A DNA stretch of 29,971 nt from Lentimicrobiaceae bacterium (GTDB lineage Bacteria; Bacteroidota; Bacteroidia; Bacteroidales; WCHB1-69): assembly GCA_009776395.1 (NCBI GenBank), contig WRNX01000001.1, positions 209-30,179 of the forward strand, written 5' to 3'. This document shows positions 1 to 6,609 of the stretch, piece after piece (the stretch's first letter is position 1; each line of letters starts with the position of its first letter). A program made the translations under genes and the position numbers. Under the pieces are notes generated by a model that searched no databases, was not told the DNA's origin, and saw only the letters and a list, made by a program, of their open reading frames with translations.

Positions 1-2049
1 GCTTGGCAATCTTCACCCACATTCACCGGATTAGATCCCAATACGGAATACAGTTTTATACAACGGTATGAAGAAACCGATACTTACTTTGCATCCGACG
101 CCAGCGAAACGGCTGAATTTTCTACGCTTCCTCCGTTTGTTCCCGTTGATGCCATTACCGATGTGCCTACCGATGCAGAAGCAACGGTGGATCTCTATCT
201 TACCTACACCATTGACCCCGTTGACGCTACCAACCAAACTGTGATTTGGAGTATTTTGGATGACGGCGGCACCGGTGCAACTCTTACCGGTTTTGACAAC
301 GACATTTTGACCACCACCGCACAAGGCATCGTAACGTTACTTGCCACCATTATTGACGGTACGGACGAAGGCGTTGATTTTACCGATGAGTTTATAATTG
401 AAGTGGGCAAAACGCCGCAAGATACCCCCGAAGCCCCCACCATGTACAGCAATACCGACGTGAGCATTACCCTTTACGATCTGCCCGGATGCGAGTACGC
501 CATTTATGACGATGTTTTAGAAGTATGGAGCGCTTGGCAAACTTTAACCACATTCGCCGGTTTAGATCCCAGCACTTTATACACTTTCATTCAACGTTAT
601 GCAGAAACGGCTACCCATCAGGCATCACCCGAAAGTCCAACGGCACAATTCTCAACCACTTCCACTACCTTTACTCCGGTGGATGAAATTACCGGCGTTC
701 CCACCACTGCCATAGCCACTTTGCCATTAACCCTTACCGCTGTGATTGATCCGATGGATGCCAGCAACCAAACTATCATTTGGACTGTAGATGATGACTT
801 AGGCACGGGCGCAACCGTTGCAGGAAATATTTTAACGACCACCGGCGGACCCGGAACCGTAAAATTATTAGCCACTATTGTAGATGGTTATGCTGTGGGT
901 GTGGATTTTGAGGCTTATTTTAACATTGATGTTTATCTTGCAGAATTGGCAGGCACCGTACTCATTACAGGAACTCCCGTAATTGACGAAACCTTAACCG
1001 CAGATATTTTCGGTTTGTTCTCCGTTCCTGTTATTCCCGATTTGGGTACTATCTCTTATCAGTGGTATCGTTCGGGAGATCCTATCCTTGGCGCCACTTC
1101 CGACAGTTATACTTTAGTATTGGCAGATATTGGCGAAACCATATCTGTTGTGGTTAGCGCTTCTCTTTGCGACGGTTCGGTATCTTCGGAAGAAACTATT
1201 GAGATTGAGGATAAAGAAGATGGAAAATTGCCGCAGGATGCACCGGATGAGCCTACGATGGAAACTGCCACCGCCACGAGTATCTCTCTTGATGCCGTTG
1301 CAGGCTGCGAGTACAGCATAGATGGTGGCGCTACCTGGCAAACCTCCCCCGATTTTGCAGGATTAACACCCGCCACAGAATACACTTTCATTCAACGCTA
1401 TGCAGAAACATCTACCCATTATGCTTCCCTTGCAAGCCCTGAAGCAAAATTCTCAACGACCACAATGGGAACTTGCCCTACCACTTTTTATGATGATGTA
1501 AATGATATTACCTACAAAATAATAGATTTGGCAGGACAATGCTGGTTTAAAGAAAACTTGAAAGGTACGCTTTACGCAGACGGCTCTTCTATTCCGTTTG
1601 CGCAACCTTATCAAAGTACTTACGCACCTTACACCACTCCGCAAATCATTGATATTTTCGGATTGTTATACACTTGGGATTCTGCGGTAAAAGCCGGAAC
1701 GGGTCGTGCCATTGTACACGCTTGTCCTGCCGGCTGGCGACTTCCAACGGTAACAGAGTGGGAAACACTCTTTATTTACGAGGCTAAAGATTTGAAAGAT
1801 CAAAACTACTGGCTACTTCCCAACGACAACACCAACACTACCCTTTTCAGCGCTCGTGCGGCGGGTATTTACAACAGTATTACTGCACGTTACGAAAACC
1901 TGCACGGTTCTACAATATTTTGGAGTATGAATGAAGTATCCGGCGAAGATATGGCGATATGCGCAATCTTGCGCTACAACTGCACCACGATGGAACTGAA
2001 AGAGATGCCCAAAACTACCGGCGCCAGCGTGAGATGCGTGATGGAATAG
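1..2049 (+). CDS. Surface protein with Ig/FN3-like repeats and C-terminal FISUMP domain (5' end missing)
   Basis: The frame is open from base 1, so this is the last 682 residues of a longer protein; the first internal ATG at 163 is not the true start. Visible modules are two Ig-like units of about 90 residues (about 43-138 and 221-313, each with NQT(V/I)IW and LLATI(I/V)DG), three FN3-like units sharing the FIQRY(A/E)ET motif (1-41 partial, 141-220, 410-487), one different Ig-like domain (314-406, with ISYQWYRSGDPI), and a terminal domain (489-682). The last matches the Fibrobacter succinogenes major paralogous (FISUMP) type, with GQCWFKENLK, CPAGWRLPT and a final ASVRC. Such proteins are presumed to be cell-surface or secreted; the function is unknown. 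No type IX sorting domain follows, so the export route is unclear. The base composition is GC-richer than the housekeeping genes. The domain calls are by eye; FISUMP is the most secure. Confidence 0.85.
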   Translation, partial: AWQSSPTFTGLDPNTEYSFIQRYEETDTYFASDASETAEFSTLPPFVPVDAITDVPTDAEATVDLYLTYTIDPVDATNQTVIWSILDDGGTGATLTGFDNDILTTTAQGIVTLLATIIDGTDEGVDFTDEFIIEVGKTPQDTPEAPTMYSNTDVSITLYDLPGCEYAIYDDVLEVWSAWQTLTTFAGLDPSTLYTFIQRYAETATHQASPESPTAQFSTTSTTFTPVDEITGVPTTAIATLPLTLTAVIDPMDASNQTIIWTVDDDLGTGATVAGNILTTTGGPGTVKLLATIVDGYAVGVDFEAYFNIDVYLAELAGTVLITGTPVIDETLTADIFGLFSVPVIPDLGTISYQWYRSGDPILGATSDSYTLVLADIGETISVVVSASLCDGSVSSEETIEIEDKEDGKLPQDAPDEPTMETATATSISLDAVAGCEYSIDGGATWQTSPDFAGLTPATEYTFIQRYAETSTHYASLASPEAKFSTTTMGTCPTTFYDDVNDITYKIIDLAGQCWFKENLKGTLYADGSSIPFAQPYQSTYAPYTTPQIIDIFGLLYTWDSAVKAGTGRAIVHACPAGWRLPTVTEWETLFIYEAKDLKDQNYWLLPNDNTNTTLFSARAAGIYNSITARYENLHGSTIFWSMNEVSGEDMAICAILRYNCTTMELKEMPKTTGASVRCVME

Positions 2050-2053
2050 AATG

Positions 2054-2109
2054 GAAAGTTGAAAGTTGAGAATTGAAAATTGAAAGTTATCAATTCTCAA
2101 TTCTCAATT
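2054..2109. repeat. Eight tandem heptads with an internal inversion
   Basis: Eight contiguous 7-base units follow the stop codon of the surface protein: five of the form GA(A/G)A(A/G)TT, then one ATCAATT and two CTCAATT. The halves are in opposite orientation, so TTGAGAATTG (2066-2075) is the exact reverse complement of CAATTCTCAA (2091-2100) and could form a hairpin. The same heptads occur as coding sequence at 29521-29562. Confidence 0.85.
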
Positions 2110-2113
2110 AAAT

Positions 2114-2150
2114 AATGGGTTGGTACGCGCGAGTGTGCCGCCCATTTTTT
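2114..2150 (+). terminator. Probable intrinsic terminator of the surface protein gene
   Basis: AATGGG (2114-2119) pairs with CCCATT (2141-2146). The inner arms may pair partly, and a run of T follows (2145-2150). It lies about 65 bases after the stop codon and before the next promoter, as expected for a transcription end. Confidence 0.5.
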
Positions 2151-2176
2151 AATTTTTGAAAAAAATCATTTTTCCC

Positions 2177-2207
2177 TTGACAATCGGTTTTTCTTTTTGT
2201 ATTTTTG
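2177..2207 (+). promoter_or_regulatory. Candidate Bacteroidetes promoter for the 2338 gene
   Basis: TTG at 2177-2179 and TATTTTTG at 2200-2207 fit the Bacteroides -33/-7 consensus with 20 bases between them. The box is followed by CCGCG. Transcription from here would give a leader of about 120 bases carrying the 2283-2302 palindrome and a heptad array. Confidence 0.6.
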
Positions 2208-2282
2208 CCGCGATTTTGGGCAGAGCATTTAATATTCGGAAAATTTTCTTAAACAATTGATAACTAACAATATCATTAATCA

Positions 2283-2302
2283 CCGTAGGTTAAAACCTAC
2301 GG
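2283..2302. repeat. Perfect 9-bp palindrome with 2-base loop
   Basis: CCGTAGGTT (2283-2291) and AACCTACGG (2294-2302) are perfect inverted repeats. No T run follows, so it is not a typical terminator. It lies in the predicted leader of the 2338 gene and directly before a heptad array. A dispersed palindromic element or a leader hairpin are both possible. Confidence 0.6.
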
Positions 2303-2314
2303 CTAATAAAATCA

Positions 2315-2335
2315 CTAATCACTAAACACTAATCA
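2315..2335. repeat. Heptad array (CTAATCA type) abutting a start codon
   Basis: Three clean heptads, CTAATCA, CTAAACA and CTAATCA, end two bases before the ATG at 2338. Degenerate copies probably extend upstream to about 2303. Confidence 0.8.
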
Positions 2336-2337
2336 CA

Positions 2338-3003
2338 ATGAACAAAAACTCATCCCCTTTCCCCAATGCAACCCCCGAAAAAGTATGGGCTACCTTACAA
2401 GAAACCGCACGTTTACAAGCAGAGAACGAGCGAATGTTAAAAGAAAATGCTGCCGCAGCAGAACAGCGTAACAAAGAAGCAGAACAGCGTAATAAAGAAG
2501 CAGAACAGCGCAGGAAAGAATCCGACGCTAAATTTGAAAAATATCGTGAAGAATACGAGCGTAGAATGAAAAATATGGAAAATCGCGTAGGCGCGTGGTC
2601 GCGTAATCACGGCGAGTTTGCAGAAGAATACTTTTTTAACTCCTTTGAGCAAAACCAACGAAACTTCTTTGGCGAAAAATTTGACGAACTTGAACAAAAT
2701 GTAAAAGGAATTAAAAAGAATTTTAAAGACGAATACGATATTGTGTTAATTAATGGGAAATCGGTTGGCATTATTGAAGTAAAGTACAAAGCACATGAAA
2801 ACGATATTCCAAAAATATTAAAGAAGTCACAAACCTTCAGGGTTAATTTTCAAGAATATTCCAATCATCAAATCTATCTGGGATTGGCAACGATGGCATT
2901 CTATCCCGAATTAGAGCAGGCGTGCATCGAGCAAGGGATTGCCGTAATTAAACAGGTAGGCGATACGGTAGTGATAAACGACACTCATTTGAAAGTGTTT
3001 TAA
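2338..3003 (+). CDS. Coiled-coil PD-(D/E)XK nuclease-like protein
   Basis: This is a 221-residue soluble protein with no signal peptide. Residues about 20-85 are highly charged and predicted coiled coil, including three exact or near copies of the heptad AEQRNKE (41-61). The C-terminal half carries a plausible PD-(D/E)XK core: a helix with GEFAEEYFF (92-100), then EYDIVL with Asp134, then IIEVKYK with Glu147 and Lys149. This matches the D-x(n)-ExK signature. Related proteins in Bacteroidetes and cyanobacteria (DUF3782-like) are uncharacterised and often occur in multiple copies. Nuclease activity is an inference from the motif. It stands alone between two repeat-rich intergenic regions and is not obviously in an operon. 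The start codon is chosen because the ATG follows the heptad array and a good promoter. Confidence 0.75.
   Translation: MNKNSSPFPNATPEKVWATLQETARLQAENERMLKENAAAAEQRNKEAEQRNKEAEQRRKESDAKFEKYREEYERRMKNMENRVGAWSRNHGEFAEEYFFNSFEQNQRNFFGEKFDELEQNVKGIKKNFKDEYDIVLINGKSVGIIEVKYKAHENDIPKILKKSQTFRVNFQEYSNHQIYLGLATMAFYPELEQACIEQGIAVIKQVGDTVVINDTHLKVF
2458..2520 (+). repeat. Three in-frame 21-bp tandem repeats
   Basis: Three 21-base units (2458-2478, 2479-2499, 2500-2520) encode AEQRNKE, AEQRNKE and AEQRRKE, with few base differences. The unit length equals one coiled-coil heptad, so copy number can change without breaking frame or register. Confidence 0.85.
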
Positions 3004-3010
3004 AGCGGTT

Positions 3011-4897
3011 TTAAATCTCAAACCAAAATCTGCTTCCTTTTCGTTCTTCGGTATCTATATAAAGTTGACTTCCGTGTTTTTCTAACAGTTCTTTGCACAC
3101 AATCAGCCCTAATCCGCTCCCCTGTTCCCCTGTAGTACCCGTTTGTGAACACCGTTTGTCAATACTAAAAAGGTTTTTCATCTGTTCGGGGGCAATACCA
3201 ATTCCTGTATCGGAAATAGAAATGGTATAGGTTGGTATTGAGCGTACCCTATCCGTACAGGGAGTAATATTCAATGTTACGATTCCTCCTTTCTCTGTGA
3301 ATTTCACAGCATTGTTCAAAAGATTGCGCACTACGGTGAGTATCATTCTGTCATCGCCCATAACCATTGCCGTTTCAGGAATGTGAGTTTCTATAAGAAT
3401 CTCTTTACGGCTCGCCATGCTTTTTATCAACGATAAATCATACTGTAAAGCAGTTATAAGATTAAATTCTACCGGTTGGTAAAGCATACGTCCGGTGTGT
3501 ACATGTGTCCAATTGAGTAGATTATAAAGCAATTCCACCTGACTGTCAGCAGATTTTAGCAATTCATTATAAAATTTTGATAATCTCTCTTCATCCCATT
3601 CATTTTTAAAGTCAATAAGCATTGAAATAGCATCTCTTTGCGCTATGGTGGGGTTTTTGAGGTCGTGAGAAATGATACTGAAAAATTTATCTTTTGTGGC
3701 GTTTATTTCGGAAAGTTCGCGGTTGCGTTTGCGACTCAGCCGAACAACCAGGAAAAGCAATGTGATTAGCACAGCTGCTACCAGCAATCCTCCTACATAA
3801 AAATATCGTAATGTTTTGTGTCGCTTAATTTCCAATTGATGATGAAGAATTTCGAGTTCTTTTTGTTGTACATCGTATTTTACTTCCATCTCCTGTAATG
3901 CGCGGTGCAATTTTTCATCATTCTGTTTGAGCATCATATTATAGAATATGCGATGGCTTTCTACTGAATTTTCAGGATCTTCCAATACTGCATAAATCGT
4001 AACTAAATGGTCGTACACTTGTATAAGCAGCGAATAATCATTGGTAGCACAGTTTTCAATTACTTTTTGTGCGTATTCCAATGCTTTTGTAAAATTTTCA
4101 TCTACACGGCTCCATCTTATAAAACACATATTTATTTGATTTATATATGCGGGTACGTTTTTTTTCAAAGCCAGACTCATGGCTTCATCCAAATATTTTT
4201 TTGCCTTTATTTGATATTCTTCTACAATGGGTTCTGTATTAGGAGAAATCCTGCGGTTTAAAGTAATATAGTAATCGCCAAGAACCCTTAGATAAGTAAT
4301 GATATGAAGTGTGTCGGACAGATTTTTTCCCATTTCCAAACTTTTCATTAATAGTGGGAGCGCCTCTTTCGTGCGTCCGGTTGCTTTATATAACTCACCA
4401 AGTTTTCCATAAGCCTGCATGATTTCATTGTTATATCCGTTTTTTTCTGCTAATGTTTTGGCTTTGAGTATAAATTCTTCTGCTTTATCATCATTATACA
4501 TCAAATAATGGATATTGGCAATACTTAACAATGCTTTCGCTTTCGTATCTGTAATCTGATGTTTTTCGCAGATATTCAATGCATAGATTGCATCTTCCAT
4601 AGCGTTTTCAAACAAAGTTAGTTTGCCGTATATCGTACTTCTCAAAATGTAGATGTCGGCAACAGTTTTATAGTTTTCGGCATCTGTTGTTTCAATAGCC
4701 TGATTGAGATATTTGAGCGCCAAATCATTATCAGATTCTAAATGGGCCTGTTTCGCCATTTCATAGAGTGTTTTATTATCATTAACTTCCGAATTTTCGC
4801 CGGCAATAATTGGCGCAACCGAAAAACTCAAGAGTATGATCAGAAGAATCCATTTTATTCTTCTATGTTCCTTTGTCCATACCAAAATTTTATTCAT
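3011..4897 (-). CDS. TPR-containing membrane sensor histidine kinase
   Basis: This 628-residue kinase has an N-terminal hydrophobic signal segment (17-33), a helical tetratricopeptide region (about 40-330), a coiled coil (325-360), one transmembrane helix (365-387), and a cytoplasmic kinase core. His411 sits in the H box (FFSIISHDLKNP). The ATPase has an N box (NLLNNAVKF, about 525-533), DTGIGI (563-568) and a glycine-rich loop GEQGSGLGL (590-598). The TPR part would be periplasmic, as in the family of Bacteroidetes TPR kinases; its ligand is unknown. It lies downstream of a response regulator gene on the same strand, separated by 63 bases made largely of heptads, so the two are probably co-transcribed and form a pair. 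There is no receiver domain in the kinase itself. Confidence 0.9.
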   Translation of the reverse strand: MNKILVWTKEHRRIKWILLIILLSFSVAPIIAGENSEVNDNKTLYEMAKQAHLESDNDLALKYLNQAIETTDAENYKTVADIYILRSTIYGKLTLFENAMEDAIYALNICEKHQITDTKAKALLSIANIHYLMYNDDKAEEFILKAKTLAEKNGYNNEIMQAYGKLGELYKATGRTKEALPLLMKSLEMGKNLSDTLHIITYLRVLGDYYITLNRRISPNTEPIVEEYQIKAKKYLDEAMSLALKKNVPAYINQINMCFIRWSRVDENFTKALEYAQKVIENCATNDYSLLIQVYDHLVTIYAVLEDPENSVESHRIFYNMMLKQNDEKLHRALQEMEVKYDVQQKELEILHHQLEIKRHKTLRYFYVGGLLVAAVLITLLFLVVRLSRKRNRELSEINATKDKFFSIISHDLKNPTIAQRDAISMLIDFKNEWDEERLSKFYNELLKSADSQVELLYNLLNWTHVHTGRMLYQPVEFNLITALQYDLSLIKSMASRKEILIETHIPETAMVMGDDRMILTVVRNLLNNAVKFTEKGGIVTLNITPCTDRVRSIPTYTISISDTGIGIAPEQMKNLFSIDKRCSQTGTTGEQGSGLGLIVCKELLEKHGSQLYIDTEERKGSRFWFEI

Positions 4898-4918
4898 AAT
4901 TTATATTTATTTATGTTT

Positions 4919-4967
4919 CTAAACACTAATCACTAATCACTAATCACTAATCACTAATCACTAATCA
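4919..4967. repeat. Seven tandem heptads (CTAATCA)
   Basis: One CTAAACA and six identical CTAATCA units run without interruption. The last unit overlaps the stop codon of the regulator gene (4961-4963), and the array ends 22 bases upstream of the kinase start. Confidence 0.95.
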
Positions 4968-5608
4968 ATTTTAATAATTCCATTTTTCAACGCATACTGT
5001 ATCATTTCCATGGTGTTGTTAATTTTTAATTTTGAAAAAATATTTGTTTTATGGGTTTCCACTGTTCGAGGGCTAATTTCAAGGTATTTGGCAATCTCTT
5101 TTGCTTGTAGTCCTTTATGACATAATTCTATGATTTTTTTTTCTTGTTTAGTAAATTCATTAAGAACTTCTAAATTATTTTTTTTTCTTACATAGATTTG
5201 GTTTATGATTTCGGAAATATCTTTTCCAAAATATTCGAATCCGTTCATAATTGAAATTATTGCTTCCACTAAGTTTTCGGTTCCTCCTATCCTTTTGCTA
5301 ATAAATCCATGTATCCCGATAGCAAGCATTTTTTCTATCACATTTGTACTATTTTCAGCAGAAATAGCCAGAATTTTAAGGTTAGGGTACTCTTTTTTCA
5401 GTTTTCGGGCAATCTCAATGCCTGTAGTATCGGGCAGGATAATGTCTAACAGAACTATATCTGCTTCTGTAATTTTTAGGAGGCTGAAAAATTCTGTACC
5501 GGTGGCAGCTTCGCCTACTATTTTAATATCGGGGTAACGTTTTTCTATCACTGTTTTCACTCCCAGCCGAAAAAGTTCGTGGTCGTCCACTAATATAACA
5601 TTTATCAT
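4961..5608 (-). CDS. NarL/FixJ-type response regulator
   Basis: The protein is 215 residues. The receiver domain (1-120) has the acidic pair Asp8-Asp9, the phosphoacceptor Asp55 (VLLDIILPD), Ser83 and Lys105 (ISKR). The C-terminal LuxR-type helix-turn-helix (about 151-213) has EIAKYLEISPRTVETHKTNI, the recognition region typical of the family. It presumably activates or represses genes when phosphorylated by the TPR kinase encoded just downstream. The stop codon TAG lies inside a CTAATCA heptad, so the final Asp and the stop are repeat-derived. A perfect palindrome at 5655-5684 lies just upstream of its start and is a candidate binding site. The target genes are not known. Confidence 0.92.
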   Translation of the reverse strand: MINVILVDDHELFRLGVKTVIEKRYPDIKIVGEAATGTEFFSLLKITEADIVLLDIILPDTTGIEIARKLKKEYPNLKILAISAENSTNVIEKMLAIGIHGFISKRIGGTENLVEAIISIMNGFEYFGKDISEIINQIYVRKKNNLEVLNEFTKQEKKIIELCHKGLQAKEIAKYLEISPRTVETHKTNIFSKLKINNTMEMIQYALKNGIIKID

Positions 5609-5654
5609 AATAATTATAAATTATTTGGGCGCAAAGAAACATTATTTTACATAA

Positions 5655-5684
5655 AAAAATCTACGTAATTTTACGTAGATTTTT
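5655..5684. promoter_or_regulatory. Perfect 14-bp inverted repeat in a divergent promoter region
   Basis: Fourteen paired bases on each side (5655-5668 and 5671-5684) are centred on TCTACGTAA and TTACGTAGA, with a 2-base spacer. It lies upstream of two divergent genes, so it does not end either gene. LuxR-type regulators bind inverted repeats, so autoregulation by the adjacent regulator is possible. This is inference. Confidence 0.5.
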
Positions 5685-5748
5685 AAAATAATTAACTTTC
5701 AGACAGACTCCTTTAAAATCTTTTTTTCAGGTTTGTCTATATTTCATA

Positions 5749-5756
5749 TAATTTTG
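5749..5756 (+). promoter_or_regulatory. Candidate -7 box of the pseudouridine synthase gene
   Basis: TAATTTTG fits TAnnTTTG. It implies a transcript starting near 5763, which rules out the upstream TTG at 5733 as start codon and supports ATG 5793. Confidence 0.4.
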
Positions 5757-5792
5757 TGTTTATTTGCCACACGGAATAATGATATAGAAAAC

Positions 5793-6464
5793 ATGAGAGA
5801 TATGCTTCCCATTTCTGAACGTATTTTATACGAAGACAACCATTTAATTATTGTGCACAAACTTTCGGGAGAGATAGTACAGGAGGATAAAACCGGTGAT
5901 GAGCCGCTTACGGAAAAAGTGAGAGCATATTTGAAAGATAAATATCAAAAACAAGGCAATGTGTTTGTTGGAATTGTTCATCGCATTGACCGCCCCGTAA
6001 GCGGAGTAGTAATTTACGCCAAAACTTCAAAGGGGTTGCTTCGCATGAATGAACTGTTTAAACTAAGAAAAATTAGAAAGTTTTATCACGCATTAGTGGA
6101 GCAAAAACCTAAATTTGAAGAACAATTATTAGAGCAATTTATCAGAAAAAATGAGAAATTAAATCGCAGTGTCGTCTCTAATGAGCCTAAGGATGGGTAT
6201 TTATCGGCAGCCTTACATTACAAATATTTGCATCCTACCGAAAACTATCATTTATTGGAAGTTGAGTTATTTACGGGCAGGCATCATCAGATCCGTGCGC
6301 AACTTGCTGCGAATGGAACCTGTATTAAGGGAGACTTAAAATATGGCGCCAAACGTTCTAACCCTGATGCTTCTATCTCTTTGCAAGCACAAAGAATAGT
6401 TTTTGAGCATCCTATTGCCAAGAAAATTATTGAGGTAGAGACACCATTTAGACTATCTCCGTAA
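5793..6464 (+). CDS. RluA-family RNA pseudouridine synthase
   Basis: With the ATG at 5793 the protein has 223 residues. It carries the catalytic motif HRIDRPVSGV, with the Asp as residue 66 from this start. It also has the later RHHQIRAQLA motif and the PIAKK segment typical of the RluA family. There is no N-terminal S4 RNA-binding domain, so it resembles the short single-domain members. These enzymes isomerise uridine in rRNA or tRNA; the exact site cannot be told from sequence. The frame stays open to a TTG at 5733, but the extra residues are not conserved-looking and lie before the likely transcription start. ATG 5802 is a further possibility. The gene is divergent from the response regulator. 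Confidence 0.88.
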   Translation: MRDMLPISERILYEDNHLIIVHKLSGEIVQEDKTGDEPLTEKVRAYLKDKYQKQGNVFVGIVHRIDRPVSGVVIYAKTSKGLLRMNELFKLRKIRKFYHALVEQKPKFEEQLLEQFIRKNEKLNRSVVSNEPKDGYLSAALHYKYLHPTENYHLLEVELFTGRHHQIRAQLAANGTCIKGDLKYGAKRSNPDASISLQAQRIVFEHPIAKKIIEVETPFRLSP

Positions 6465-6556
6465 CAAGTGATAATTGTCGTCTTGCTTTAATGTTTCTTA
6501 ATGGAGTGCTAAATTAACCGATTAACACATTTTAAAATATTTGTTACATTTTTTTT

Positions 6557-6564
6557 TATTTTTG
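6557..6564 (+). promoter_or_regulatory. Candidate -7 box of the PLP enzyme gene
   Basis: TATTTTTG followed by C, in a T-rich stretch 46 bases before the ATG at 6610. No convincing -33 element at standard spacing was found. Confidence 0.55.
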
Positions 6565-6609
6565 CACTTTATCTATAATAAAAATTAATTGATTAAAAAT
6601 AATATCATT

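Noticed and set aside
5733..5792. N-terminal extension of the pseudouridine synthase from a TTG start
   Set aside because: The -7 box at 5749 would place transcription start inside the extension, and the extra residues do not look like the family.
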